From assembly GCF_016865585.1 (NCBI RefSeq), contig NZ_JAESND010000008.1:117436-181435 (forward strand): 64,000 nt of DNA. The letters run 5' to 3'. The DNA is from Jeongeupia naejangsanensis. GTDB lineage: Bacteria; Pseudomonadota; Gammaproteobacteria; Burkholderiales; Chitinibacteraceae. A program made the position numbers and the translations under genes. This document shows, piece after piece, positions 18,375-28,090 of the stretch. Each line of letters begins with the position of its first letter. Within the stretch, counting starts at the first letter, position 1. The notes under the pieces are model-generated. The model was not told the DNA's origin and made no database searches. It saw nothing but the letters and a program-made list of their open reading frames with translations.

Positions 18375-18445
18375 CGGCGTGAATAGTTGGCGGAACCGGG
18401 AAGGGTGATGGCCACTCAAAACCGGTTCAATAACAAGGAGAAACC

Positions 18446-18793
18446 ATGAAAAAGATCATTCTCGCCAGCGTGCTGGCACTGAGCACCGGTTTTGCCGCTG
18501 CCGCCTTCGTCGGCCCGAACAGTGCGCCGCTGATGACGACGGCCGCCGACGCCGCCAAGGCCGACGACGACGTGCCGGTGGTGCTCGAGGGCTACATCGT
18601 CAAGCAGGTCAAGGGCAGCCATTACGAGTTCCGCGACAATACCGGCACGATCCAGGTCGAGATCGATCATGACAAGTGGCCGGTGCAGAACATCACGCCG
18701 CAGATGAAGGTAAGGCTGTCGGGCAAGGTCGACCGCAGCAAGTTCACCGGCTTCGAGGCCGTCGACGTCAAGCTGGTCGAGATCATCAAGTAA
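18446..18793 (+). CDS. YgiW/YdeI-family periplasmic OB-fold (BOF) stress protein
   Basis: 115 aa. A 20-residue Sec signal (KKIILASVLALSTGFAAAA) precedes a small OB-fold: VVLEGYIVKQVKGSHYEFRD followed by IQVEIDHDKW and KVRLSGKVDR, the family's beta-strand order. Members are periplasmic and associated with peroxide, cadmium or cationic-peptide stress tolerance; the ligand is unknown. It has a strong AAGGAG ribosome-binding site and its own terminator, so it is probably monocistronic or the end of the redox group. Confidence 0.88.
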   Translation: MKKIILASVLALSTGFAAAAFVGPNSAPLMTTAADAAKADDDVPVVLEGYIVKQVKGSHYEFRDNTGTIQVEIDHDKWPVQNITPQMKVRLSGKVDRSKFTGFEAVDVKLVEIIK

Positions 18794-18797
18794 AGCC

Positions 18798-18821
18798 AAC
18801 CCGCCATCCGGCGGGTTTTTT
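18798..18821. terminator. Bidirectional terminator between the BOF gene and the LysR gene
   Basis: AACCCGCC and GGCGGGTT form an 8-bp stem around ATCC with a T-run on the plus strand; on the minus strand the A-rich 5' side is shorter. It separates convergent genes. Confidence 0.85.
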
Positions 18822-19723
18822 CATGCCGGTGCCGGCCGGCCGAGCTGGCCCAGGCAGAAGTCGCGGAACGCGCGCACGCGCGGCAGCAGCTGACGGGCGC
18901 CGGGCCGGACGATGTACATCGGCGTCGGCTCGCCCTGCCAGTCGGCAAGCGCCTGGGCCAGTCGTCCCGCCGCGAGGTCGTTGGCGACGTCGAGCCGCGA
19001 CTTGTAGGCGACACCCCAGCCGCGCCGTGCCCATTCACTGACGATGGCGCCGTCGTTGGCGTGGCGCACCGGAGCCACCTGTACCGATTCGGTCTGGCCG
19101 TCGCGGTGAAAGCGCCAGCTGACGTGGGCGCTGTCGCGGATGCTGAACGCGAGGCAGGCGTGGCCGCTCAGCCCGGCGGGCGAGTCAGGCCGGCCGTGGC
19201 GGTCCCAGTAGGCCGGGCTGGCCACCAGCACCCGGCGGTTGTCCGGCGTCAGCGGTGTGGCGATCACGCTGCCGTCCTGCTCGCCGGCGCGGAAGGCGAG
19301 GTCGATCGAATCGGCGACCAGATCGTCGACCCGGTCGGACAGCGTCAGCCACGGCACGATGCCCGGATGCTGGCCGCAAAAAGCGTCGAGCCAGTCGACG
19401 ACGAACTGGCGGCCGAAATCCGACGGCGCCGAAATCCGCAGCGGCCCGACCAGCTCGCCCCGGTGCGCGGCCAGTGCATCGCGGCCGGCGTCGAGTGCCT
19501 GCTGCGCCGCTAGCGCGCTGCGGTACCAGATCTCGCCCTCGGCGGTCAGCGACAACTGTCGCGTGCTGCGCAGGAACAGCCGCACGCCGAGCTGGGCCTC
19601 CAGCCGTTTCAGCGCCACCGACAGCGCGGCCGGCGTCTGGTTCAGGTCGCGCGCTGCACCCGAGAGCGAGCCGCGTTCGACGATGCGCAGAAACCAGTCC
19701 CAGCCCGGTGGTTCGGTCGCCAT
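18821..19723 (-). CDS. LysR-family transcriptional regulator
   Basis: 300 aa. The N-terminal winged helix-turn-helix (about residues 4-63) has the family pattern GSLSGAARDLNQTPAALSVALKRLEAQLGVRLF; the rest is the periplasmic-binding-like effector domain. It is divergent from the SDR/OYE/MDR operon with a 108-base intergenic region that contains a perfect 7-6-7 palindrome 15 bases upstream of its own start. That is the classical LysR layout, so it very probably regulates the operon and itself. The effector is likely an electrophile or enone-type compound, by analogy with other regulators of Old Yellow Enzymes, but that is inference. Confidence 0.93.
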   Translation of the reverse strand: MATEPPGWDWFLRIVERGSLSGAARDLNQTPAALSVALKRLEAQLGVRLFLRSTRQLSLTAEGEIWYRSALAAQQALDAGRDALAAHRGELVGPLRISAPSDFGRQFVVDWLDAFCGQHPGIVPWLTLSDRVDDLVADSIDLAFRAGEQDGSVIATPLTPDNRRVLVASPAYWDRHGRPDSPAGLSGHACLAFSIRDSAHVSWRFHRDGQTESVQVAPVRHANDGAIVSEWARRGWGVAYKSRLDVANDLAAGRLAQALADWQGEPTPMYIVRPGARQLLPRVRAFRDFCLGQLGRPAPA

Positions 19724-19737
19724 GCCTTGCCTTTATC

Positions 19738-19757
19738 AACATATTTTTGAATATGTT
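19738..19757. promoter_or_regulatory. Palindromic operator candidate in the LysR/SDR divergent region
   Basis: AACATAT, six bases, ATATGTT: a perfect 7-bp inverted repeat 15 bases upstream of the LysR start and about 75 bases upstream of the SDR start. LysR proteins typically bind imperfect dyads containing T-N11-A, which is present within this element. It is much more AT-rich than its surroundings. Confidence 0.6.
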
Positions 19758-19831
19758 TTGAACATTACGCTGTTTTTCATTGGGTGTGCGGGGCGCATCA
19801 TCGCTTCACCTCATCCGCTGGAGCAAAACGC

Positions 19832-20521
19832 GTGGCAACACTGAATGGAAAAACGGTCCTCGTCGTCGGCGGCACTCACGGCATTGGCCGCGCGGTGGTT
19901 GAAGCCACGCTGGCTGCAGGGGCAAAGGTGCACGCAGCCGGGCGCAGTGCCGATGTAGCGGCCGGCGCTGTGCCGCTGGCGATCGATCTGGCCGCACCGG
20001 CCCACTTCGGCGCTGCCGTCGCCGCGCTGCCGGTGCTCGATCACGTCGTGTTCAGCGCCGGTGCCCGCGTGTCGTCGCCGCGCTTTGCCGATGCCGATCT
20101 GGCTGAATGGCGGCTCGGTTTCGAGGTCAAGTTCTTCGGCACGATCGCGCTGATCCAGGCGCTGTTACCCAAGCTGGCCGCCGATGCATCAATCGTACTG
20201 ACCTCGGGCGTGCTGTCGCGCAAGCCGTCGGTCGGTGGCGTGACCAAGGCAACGCTGAATGCCGCAACCGAAGCGCTGGGCCGCAACCTTGCCAAGGAGC
20301 TTGCGCCGCGCCGCGTCAACGTGGTGTCGCCCGGTGTCACCGCAACGGGGAGCTGGGGCAGCGGTGCCGCGCGCGACGACAGGCTCGCCGGCATCGGCGC
20401 CAGCCTGCCGCTGGGGCGGGTGGTCGAGCCGGCCGATCTGGCGCAGCTTTATCTTCTGGCCATGACGCAGGCCGCGATGACCGGTTCTGTCCTCGACCTC
20501 GAAGCAGGGGCCCTGCTATGA
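19832..20521 (+). CDS. Short-chain dehydrogenase/reductase (SDR)
   Basis: 229 aa from GTG 19832, preceded by GGAG. The nucleotide-binding motif is VLVVGGTHGIGRA (residues 9-21). The catalytic Tyr position is unusual: the expected YxxxK reads VGGVTKATL, that is, Val where Tyr is normal, with the Lys retained. Ser is present in LTSGVLSRK. The family's dinucleotide fold is otherwise intact. It may therefore be an atypical or weak oxidoreductase. The stop overlaps the next gene (Old Yellow Enzyme) by 4 bases; the operon is probably controlled by the divergent LysR protein. Confidence 0.87.
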   Translation: MATLNGKTVLVVGGTHGIGRAVVEATLAAGAKVHAAGRSADVAAGAVPLAIDLAAPAHFGAAVAALPVLDHVVFSAGARVSSPRFADADLAEWRLGFEVKFFGTIALIQALLPKLAADASIVLTSGVLSRKPSVGGVTKATLNAATEALGRNLAKELAPRRVNVVSPGVTATGSWGSGAARDDRLAGIGASLPLGRVVEPADLAQLYLLAMTQAAMTGSVLDLEAGALL

Positions 20522-21623
20522 GCCGCGCCCTGTTTACCCCGTACAAGTTCGGTGGCGACACGCTGAAGAACCGCATCGTCATGGCGCCGATGACGCGGGC
20601 GCGGACCACCCAGCCCGGCGACATTCCCAACGCCCTGATGGCCGAGTACTACGCACAGCGCGCCGGTGCCGGGCTGATCGTTACCGAGGCAACGCAGATC
20701 AGCGCGGCCAGCCAGGGTTACTCGTTCACACCCGGGGTCTACAGCGCCGAACAAGTCAACGGCTGGCGCAAGGTGACCGACGCGGTACACGCCGCCGGCG
20801 GGCGCATCTATCTGCAGCTGTGGCACGTCGGCCGCGTGTCGCATCCGGTGTTCCACGATGGCGGGCAGCCGGTTGCGCCGTCGGCAATCCAGCCGCAGGG
20901 CACGCAGGTCTGGGTCGTCGGCGACGACGGCGTCGGCCGGATGCTCGATTGCCCGATGCCGCGGGCGCTGACGGTCGAGGAGATCGCCGAGATCGTCGAG
21001 GACTTCCGCGTTGCCGCGCGCAACGCGATGACCGCCGGTTTCGACGGCGTCGAGATTCACGGTGCCAACGGCTATCTGGTCGACCAGTTCCTGCGCAGCG
21101 TGTCCAACCAACGCGACGACGATTACGGCGGCAGCCCGCAAAAGCGGCTGCGCTTCCTGCAGGAGGTGGTGAATGCGGTCGCCGACGAGATCGGTGCCGA
21201 GTGCACCGGCATCCGGCTGGCGCCGTTCGTGACGTTCAAGGACATGGCCGACCCGGAAATCACCGGCACCATCCTGCTGGCCGGCGAATGGCTCGCCGGC
21301 AAGGTCGGTTACCTGCACCTGTCCGAGGCCGACTGGGACGACGCACCGCAGATTCCGGACGATTTCCGCGTGGCGCTGCGATCGCGCTTCAAGGACACGA
21401 TCATCGTCGCCGGCCGCTATGACGAAGCACGCGCCGAAGCAGTGCTTGAAGCCGGCTGGGCCGATCTGGTCGCCTTCGGCCGGCCCTTCGTCGCCAATCC
21501 GGATCTGCCGGTCCGGCTGCAACACCACCTACCGCTGGCCGCGCTCGATCCGGCCACGCTGTTCGGCGGCAATGCCGCTGGCTATACCGATTACCCGAAA
21601 TTTGCTGCACCAGGAGAACCCGC

Positions 21624-21627
<4 letters not shown>
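20518..21627 (+). CDS. Old Yellow Enzyme-family alkene reductase
   Basis: 369 aa, typical of NemA-like OYE proteins. It is a TIM barrel with FMN: VMAPMTRARTT at the start of the barrel, the active-site pair HGANGYLVDQFL, and WHVGRVSHP. It reduces activated C=C bonds (enones, maleimides, nitro compounds) with NADPH. It is overlapped by 4 bases on both sides by the SDR and MDR genes, so the three are co-translated, and together they form a small electrophile-detoxification operon. nemA is the likely equivalent, but the orthologue relationship cannot be decided by eye. Confidence 0.93.
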
Positions 21628-22640
<1,013 letters not shown>

Positions 22641-22709
22641 AGCCGCCGACCGCCGGTCCGACCCTTGATTTGACGACGTTTTCGCCGCTGCCCGGCAAAG
22701 CCGCTGCTG

Positions 22710-22715
22710 TATAAT
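22710..22715 (+). promoter_or_regulatory. Possible -10 element for the RNB exoribonuclease gene
   Basis: TATAAT, a perfect -10 consensus 28 bases before the ATG. No good -35 is seen at 16-18 bases upstream, so the promoter is tentative. Confidence 0.4.
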
Positions 22716-22743
22716 CGTCGGTTTTGTTCGGGCTGCGCGGTGT

Positions 22744-24597
22744 ATGCACGTTTTTTATGACGAGGATGGCGGCTTCAAGGTCGCCACGGTGAAGGAGGCG
22801 CAGGCCGCCAGCTTCATGATCGAGGACGTGCGCGGCAAGCGCAGCAAGATCAAGGCGGCCAATGTGCTGCTGAAGTTCGAGCGGCCCGACCCGGCCAGCC
22901 TGCTGTCGGAGGCCGAGACGCTGGCCGCCGATATCGATGTCGACTTCCTGTGGGAAGTCTGCGGCGCCGACGAGTTCGGCTTCGAGGACATCGCTGCCGA
23001 ATATTTCGGCGCCGGCCCGACGCCGCAACAGCAGGCGGCGGCGCTGATCCGCATCGCCCAGGCGCCGATGTACTTCTACAAAAAGGGCCGTGGCCGCTAC
23101 AAGGCCGCGCCGGAAGAGAACGTCAAGGCGGCACTGGCCGGCGTCGAGCGCAAGAAGCGCGAGGCCGAGCAGATGGCCGCGTGGCAGGCCGAGCTGGAAG
23201 CCGGCAATCTGCCGGAAGCGTTCCGTGCAGGCCTGAAGCGACTGATCCACCGTCCGGACAAGAACGGCCTCGAGTACAAGGCACTCGCCGCTGCGGCCGA
23301 TGCACAGCAGACCAGCGTGCTGCGCCTGCTCGAACGTGTCGGCGCGATCGCCGATGTCGAACAGTATTTCCTCGACGGCTTCGAACTCGAATACTTCCCC
23401 AAGGGTCGCGACGGCGTGACCGACGCCGCTATCACGGCGCCGGACGATCTGCCGGTCGCCGATGTCGAAGCCTTCTCGATCGACGACGTGACGACGACCG
23501 AAATCGACGATGCGTTCAGCATCAAGCAGCTCGCCAACGGCAACTGGGAGGTCGGCATCCACATCGCCGCGCCGGTGCTCGGCATCCCGCCGGGCAGTCC
23601 GCTTGACGCGCAGGTGTTCGAACGGCTGTCGACGGTATACTTCCCCGGCGACAAGATCACCATGCTGCCCGACTCGGCGGTGAACATCTTCACGCTGGAG
23701 ACCGGCAGTGCCCGGCCGGCGGTGAGCATGTACGTCGAGATCAACCCGGGTTTCGACGTCGTCGCACACCGCTCGATCGTCGAGCGCGTGCCGATTGCCG
23801 CCAACCTGCGCCACGACCAGATCGAAACGCACTTCAACGAGGACACCGCCGGCAAGGATGGCGGTGACTACCCGTACAAGCGCGAACTGAATTTCCTGTG
23901 GCAACTGGCCAATGCGATGGAGGCCCGTCGCGGCCGCGCCGAAGACCCGAACGCACCGGTCCGGCTCGATTACAGCTTCTACGTCGACAAGCTCGCCGAC
24001 GGGACGAAGAAAGTCCGCATCCTGCCGCGCAAACGCGGCTCGCCGATGGACAAACTCGTCGCCGAGATGATGATCTTCGTCAACAGCACCTGGGGCATGG
24101 ACCTGCACAAGGCCGAGATTGCCGCGATCTACCGCGTGCAGGGGCAGGGCCGCGTGCGCATGACGACGCAGTTCGGCCCACACGTCGGCCTTGGCGTCGA
24201 GTGCTACGCGTGGTCGAGCTCGCCGCTGCGGCGCGCGGTCGACTTCGTCAACCAGACGCAGATCGTCGCGATGATCGGCGGGACCACGCCGCGCTTCGCC
24301 AAAAACGATGCCGAACTCTTCGGCGCGATCGGCGCGTTCGATACCGCGTATGCCGCGTACGGCGAGTTCCAGGACAAGTTGGAACGCTACTGGTGCCTGC
24401 GCTACCTTGAACAGGAGCAGCTGACCGAACTCTCCGCGACCCTGATCAAGGAAAACCTCGTCCGTATCGATGGTCTGCCGCTGGTAATGCGCGTACCGGG
24501 CCTGCCGGAATTGCCGGCCGGATCGACGGTCAAACTGCAAAGGCTGGCGATCGATTTTCTTGAACTGACCGTCGAATGCCGTCTGGCGACGATGTAA
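22744..24597 (+). CDS. RNB-domain exoribonuclease (RNase II/R family)
   Basis: 617 aa, close to RNase II (644) and shorter than RNase R. Residues Asp247, Asp255 and Asp256 in FSIDDVTTTEIDDAF match the metal-binding catalytic Asp cluster of RNB nucleases, which degrade RNA 3'-5' processively. The RNB domain occupies about residues 230-520; the N-terminal 200 residues lack an obvious cold-shock pair and end with coiled-coil-like charged stretches, unlike E. coli RNase II. The C-terminus has a short S1-like beta region. A -10-like TATAAT lies 28 bases upstream. Identity as rnb or rnr is not settled. Confidence 0.9.
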   Translation: MHVFYDEDGGFKVATVKEAQAASFMIEDVRGKRSKIKAANVLLKFERPDPASLLSEAETLAADIDVDFLWEVCGADEFGFEDIAAEYFGAGPTPQQQAAALIRIAQAPMYFYKKGRGRYKAAPEENVKAALAGVERKKREAEQMAAWQAELEAGNLPEAFRAGLKRLIHRPDKNGLEYKALAAAADAQQTSVLRLLERVGAIADVEQYFLDGFELEYFPKGRDGVTDAAITAPDDLPVADVEAFSIDDVTTTEIDDAFSIKQLANGNWEVGIHIAAPVLGIPPGSPLDAQVFERLSTVYFPGDKITMLPDSAVNIFTLETGSARPAVSMYVEINPGFDVVAHRSIVERVPIAANLRHDQIETHFNEDTAGKDGGDYPYKRELNFLWQLANAMEARRGRAEDPNAPVRLDYSFYVDKLADGTKKVRILPRKRGSPMDKLVAEMMIFVNSTWGMDLHKAEIAAIYRVQGQGRVRMTTQFGPHVGLGVECYAWSSSPLRRAVDFVNQTQIVAMIGGTTPRFAKNDAELFGAIGAFDTAYAAYGEFQDKLERYWCLRYLEQEQLTELSATLIKENLVRIDGLPLVMRVPGLPELPAGSTVKLQRLAIDFLELTVECRLATM

Positions 24598-24608
24598 CGG
24601 GTCCGATC

Positions 24609-25169
24609 ATGTTGCCGAAACGAAAACTCGATGAACTGCTGCCGGTGCGCTTTCGCAACGGCGAGCAGGTCAAGCAATTCTCGAAGCCCTGCGTGCGCTG
24701 CGGCAATATGCTGCAGGCGCGCGACATGGAAGGCGCCGCCCGGCTGGTCGAAGACCATCTGGCGATCGCTGCGACCGCGCGTTGCCCGAAATGCGGCGAT
24801 ACGTTCGGTATTGCCTGTGTCGTCGACAATACCAAACGCGTGCGCCGCGTCATCATTCCGTCATGGGCGTTCGGCCTGTACCTGCGCAACCTGCCGACGC
24901 AGGCCGGCGAGCTGAATCCGGCGTCGGCGCCCGAGCCGAGACCGCAGGCCGGTGCGGACGAAGCACCGGTGCCGCAGCCCGCTGCGCGGATCGAGCATCG
25001 CAACGTGCAGCGTGCCGAGGAGCTGGTCGGCCGTTACGGCGACAAGCCGATTCCGGCCTGGGTGGTCGTCGACGGGGCGCAGCTCAATTTCGAACGCGTC
25101 GAACTCGGCGACCGGGTTGCGCCGGGCGAATTCCTGCTCGATGGATGCCTCGTGTACCGCGCGGCCTGA
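24609..25169 (+). CDS. Hypothetical zinc-ribbon protein
   Basis: 186 aa from ATG 24609, 11 bases after the RNB gene stop; an upstream in-frame ATG would overlap that gene. CVRCG and CPKCG (residues 30-34 and 59-63) form a four-Cys zinc ribbon. The middle (about 105-125) is Pro/Ala/Glu-rich and flexible, and the last 50 residues form a small domain with DGAQLNFERVELGDRVAPGE cut by turns. No enzyme motif is seen. Sits after the exoribonuclease and probably shares its transcript, suggesting an RNA- or nucleic-acid-related function; this is a guess from context. Confidence 0.7.
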   Translation: MLPKRKLDELLPVRFRNGEQVKQFSKPCVRCGNMLQARDMEGAARLVEDHLAIAATARCPKCGDTFGIACVVDNTKRVRRVIIPSWAFGLYLRNLPTQAGELNPASAPEPRPQAGADEAPVPQPAARIEHRNVQRAEELVGRYGDKPIPAWVVVDGAQLNFERVELGDRVAPGEFLLDGCLVYRAA

Positions 25170-25187
25170 AGCCGCAGTCGCAGATGA

Positions 25188-25213
25188 AACCGGCCCGCGT
25201 GGCCGGTTTTTTC
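25188..25213 (+). terminator. Rho-independent terminator
   Basis: AACCGGCC and GGCCGGTT with a five-base loop, followed by TTTT. It closes the RNB/zinc-ribbon transcript. Confidence 0.88.
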
Positions 25214-25435
25214 ATGCAGGTCGCTCACGGCGGCCGGCTGGCCGAATGCGACCGCCGGCAGGGACGGGCGGACGAACGACGGCCTCGTCCTCTTGCCAGA
25301 AATGCAACTCATTAGAATATGTTGTTTTGATGATATTTAAGAACGTCTGACGCTTGTCTTGCGCCTTCTTTGCCGCAAGAATCGCCTGCCTCCGTTTGCG
25401 GACGGGGATGACAACACCGAAAAGGGACAGGCGGG

Positions 25436-27280
25436 ATGGGGACGAAGCGGACGATTGCAGCAACACTGTTGCTGGCACTGACGTCGCCGGCATGGGCTGC
25501 AGCGTGGAACAGCACCCAGATTTACGTGGCCGGGAACACTGCCGACTACGCAGGCAAGACTTGGCGCGCCAAGTGGTGGACCCAGGGCAACACGCCGGGC
25601 GCCGAGCAGTGGGGGCCGTGGGAGGTCGCCGGCACGGTGTCCACGCCAGCGCCGACCCCCGCACCGACGCCTGTGCCAACCCCGGCACCTACACCGGTTC
25701 CGACGCCCGCTCCGGCACCGACACCTGCCGCAACTCCGGCCCCGGCGGGGCAGTATCCGGCCTGGGACGCATCCAGAACCTACGATACCGCGGGACAGCG
25801 GGTCAGCTTCAACGGCAAGGTGTACGAGAACCAGTGGTGGACACGCGGCGACAGCCCGGCGACCAGTTCCGGCGTCGCCGGTTCGGGCAAGGTCTGGCTG
25901 TTGATCGGCTCGGCAACGCCGACACCTGTTCCTCCGCCGGTTCCGACACCTGCGCCGACGCCCGTTCCAACTCCCGCACCGACACCCGTTCCAACACCAG
26001 CACCCACACCAGCACCCACGCCGGCAGGCAACCTCATGCCGGCGCGCAAGCTGTTGCTCGAACAACCTGGCGATATCGGCAAGCTGCGCTCGGCACAGTT
26101 GCGCTCGTTCAACCACACGCCGTTCCAGTCGACCGGCTACTGGGTCCAGCCCGGTGACGTGCTCGTCGTCAGCTATTACGCCACCGGCACCGCACCGAGC
26201 CGGGTGCCGGAAATCTGGATCCATTCAATCGACGACGATACCTGGAATTACGACAGCGACCAGAAGGTGAAGCTGGCGACCGGTTCGACGACGATCACCG
26301 CCACAAAGACCGGTGCGGTCTACGTCTCGGTATTCAATGACCCGACCGGTGGCGAGATGAATGTCGAGATCGTCTCCGGCGGCCGGGTGATGCCGCGCTT
26401 CGTGCTCGGCCAGCATAGCGCTGCCGACTGGACGCAGATGCTCGCGAGTTACGGCAACGCGCCGTATGCCGAACTCGTCGGCAAGCGGACCATGCTGACG
26501 GCGACGCTGGCCAAGGCGAAAAAACACGTCGATGATCCGGTGGCGCTGCTGCAGCTGTGGGACCGCATCGTCGACCTCGAGGACGAACAGTACGGCATCA
26601 AGCCGGGCAACGCCTGGCCGCACAACCCGACGCCGCACCGCTTCCACTTCGTCGAGCTGCCGCCGTACGACGGCTGGATGTATTCGTGGCAGTACCGGAT
26701 GGCCAGTGCATCCGACGACGGCGCGATCGGTGCGGTGCTCAACGCGGGCAAACTCGGAACCGACGGCTGGGGTCCGTGGCATGAGCTCGGCCACCAGTAC
26801 CAGATGTCGACGATGACTTGGGCCGACCAGACCGAGGTCACGGTCAACCTGTCGTCGGCCTACGTGCAGCGCGCGCTCGGCCAGCCGTCGCGCTACGAAA
26901 CGCAGGGCACGTGGACCAAGACCTTTGCCTATCTGGCGCAGCCGAGCCGCGACTTCGCCGCGCAGTCCGACCTGTTCGTGAGGGCGACGATGTTCTGGCA
27001 GCTCGATCTGGCCTTCGGTCGCGACTTTTACGCAAAGCTCGGCACCAACTACCGCAACATGCCGGCGGCGCAGCGGCCGACGACCGATGCGGCCAAGAAG
27101 CAGACCTTCGTGATCGAGACCAGCCGCGTCGCCAGTTACGACCTGAGCAGTTTCTTCGAGCGCTGGGGGGTTCCGGTCGATGCCGCGACGAAATCGACGC
27201 TGTCGACGATGGGCCTGCAGCCGCTGTCCGCGCCGATCTGGGACAACCGGGACAGCAACATCAGGTACAAATTCTACTGA
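25436..27280 (+). CDS. Secreted M60-like zinc metallopeptidase with two chitin-binding modules
   Basis: 614 aa. Signal peptide at residues 1-21 ending in SPAWA. Two CBM5/12-type (ChtBD3) chitin-binding modules follow: residues about 23-66 (AWNSTQIYVAGNTADYAGKT...) and 107-157 (AWDASRTYDTAGQRVSFNGK...), each with the Trp-Trp pair of that family. Each is followed by a Pro/Thr linker. The last 410 residues have His449-Glu450-x-x-His453 and Glu467, the HEXXH-13-E motif of M60/enhancin-type peptidases that cleave glycosylated proteins such as mucins. The combination fits a chitin-targeting predator or detritus degrader. It has a lone promoter region and its own terminator. Confidence 0.88.
   Translation: MGTKRTIAATLLLALTSPAWAAAWNSTQIYVAGNTADYAGKTWRAKWWTQGNTPGAEQWGPWEVAGTVSTPAPTPAPTPVPTPAPTPVPTPAPAPTPAATPAPAGQYPAWDASRTYDTAGQRVSFNGKVYENQWWTRGDSPATSSGVAGSGKVWLLIGSATPTPVPPPVPTPAPTPVPTPAPTPVPTPAPTPAPTPAGNLMPARKLLLEQPGDIGKLRSAQLRSFNHTPFQSTGYWVQPGDVLVVSYYATGTAPSRVPEIWIHSIDDDTWNYDSDQKVKLATGSTTITATKTGAVYVSVFNDPTGGEMNVEIVSGGRVMPRFVLGQHSAADWTQMLASYGNAPYAELVGKRTMLTATLAKAKKHVDDPVALLQLWDRIVDLEDEQYGIKPGNAWPHNPTPHRFHFVELPPYDGWMYSWQYRMASASDDGAIGAVLNAGKLGTDGWGPWHELGHQYQMSTMTWADQTEVTVNLSSAYVQRALGQPSRYETQGTWTKTFAYLAQPSRDFAAQSDLFVRATMFWQLDLAFGRDFYAKLGTNYRNMPAAQRPTTDAAKKQTFVIETSRVASYDLSSFFERWGVPVDAATKSTLSTMGLQPLSAPIWDNRDSNIRYKFY
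25634..25750 (+). repeat. Pro/Thr-rich linker repeat 1 of the M60-like protease
   Basis: Low-complexity DNA encoding alternating PTPAPTPV-type units between the first and second chitin-binding modules. It is an interdomain linker, not a CRISPR or mobile repeat. Confidence 0.85.
25919..26029 (+). repeat. Pro/Thr-rich linker repeat 2 of the M60-like protease
   Basis: A second stretch of the same PTP/APTP-type coding repeats between the second chitin-binding module and the peptidase domain. Such DNA can expand or contract by slippage. Confidence 0.85.
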
Positions 27281-27306
27281 AGCCGTTTTTTCTGGAGCAC
27301 TCGTTG

Positions 27307-27332
27307 GCCGGGCCTTGTGCCCGGTTTTTTTT
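27307..27332 (+). terminator. Rho-independent terminator after the M60-like gene
   Basis: GCCGGGC and GCCCGGT pair around CTTGT and are followed by eight Ts; it starts 27 bases after the stop codon. Confidence 0.88.
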
Positions 27333-27417
27333 CGTCTTGAGCGATCGCAGACCGACCGTTGCAAGGCCCGCGGGCAGGGGCAGACGATTCAAGCCTGCCG
27401 CTTGGCGAAAATACCGC

Positions 27418-27445
27418 TTGGATTGCTTGGCACGAGGTTTATAAT
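27418..27445 (+). promoter_or_regulatory. Probable sigma-70 promoter of panD
   Basis: TTGGAT, a 16-base spacer and TATAAT (27440-27445), 42 bases upstream of the panD start. Good -10, fair -35. Confidence 0.6.
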
Positions 27446-27487
27446 CCTCAGCCCTGTTTACCCGTTTCGGTCAGGCCGAGGTTCGCC

Positions 27488-27868
27488 ATGCAACGTTCGA
27501 TGCTCAAATCCAAGATCCACCGCGTTACGACGACGCATTCGGAACTCAATTACGAGGGTTCGTGTGCGATCGACGAGGATCTGCTGGAAGCGGCAAACAT
27601 CCTCGAATTCGAAGAAATCGAAATCTGGAACGTCACCAATGGCGCCCGCCTTGCAACCTATGCAATCAAGGCCGCGCGTGGCTCGGGCATCATCTCGGTC
27701 AACGGTTCGGCGGCGCGCCAGGCCCAGGTCGGCGACCTGCTGATCATTGCGACCTTTGCCCGTTACGAAGAAGCCGAGCTGAAGCAGCACTCGCCGTCGC
27801 TGGTTTTCGTCAACGAAGCCAACCGCATCGTCAGCGTCAAGAGCGCCACGCCGACGCAACTGGCCTGA
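27488..27868 (+). CDS. panD: Aspartate 1-decarboxylase
   Basis: 126 aa. It is a pyruvoyl enzyme that turns aspartate into beta-alanine for pantothenate and CoA. The proenzyme self-cleaves between Gly24 and Ser25 (YEGSCAID), exactly as in E. coli PanD, generating the pyruvoyl group from Ser25; Arg54-type residues and the conserved [17 protein letters not shown] stretch are also present. The start at 27488 gives the family N-terminus [13 protein letters not shown]. It stands alone, with its own promoter and terminator. panB and panC are not in the window. Confidence 0.97.
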   Translation: MQRSMLKSKIHRVTTTHSELNYEGSCAIDEDLLEAANILEFEEIEIWNVTNGARLATYAIKAARGSGIISVNGSAARQAQVGDLLIIATFARYEEAELKQHSPSLVFVNEANRIVSVKSATPTQLA

Positions 27869-27889
27869 TCGCCAGCACCGTCGCCGTTC

Positions 27890-27912
27890 GGGCCACCTTC
27901 GGGTGGTCTTTG
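27890..27912 (+). terminator. Rho-independent terminator after panD
   Basis: GGCCACC and GGTGGTC around TTCG, followed by TTTG. It begins about 20 bases after the panD stop. Confidence 0.75.
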
Positions 27913-28007
27913 CATTTGGGCGGCGACGAACGGCGCGGTCATCTGCTTGCAATGTCGCTGAATATTATCGATATCTGATATGAGCACGCTGTGCGATGCA
28001 TGCACCA

Positions 28008-28035
28008 AGGCCAGGCCCCGCAGCCTGGCCTTTTT
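28008..28035 (+). terminator. Second terminator-like hairpin downstream of panD
   Basis: AGGCCAGG and CCTGGCCT form an 8-bp stem with an eight-base loop and a following T-run. It may act as a back-up for panD or end a short transcript; no gene is visible between the two hairpins. Confidence 0.7.
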
Positions 28036-28090
28036 GTTGCCGTCGTGCGTCCGTACAATCCGTCCCATTCTCATCCCGCCCCGGGTTCCG

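Noticed and set aside
25634..26029. Short repeated DNA with regular spacing that could be taken for a CRISPR array.
   Set aside because: The repeats code in frame for Pro/Thr linkers of the secreted protease and have no constant repeat-spacer layout.
27424..27445. TGGCACG sequence before panD resembling a sigma-54 -24 element.
   Set aside because: The -12 GC is missing and a better sigma-70 TATAAT lies at the same place.
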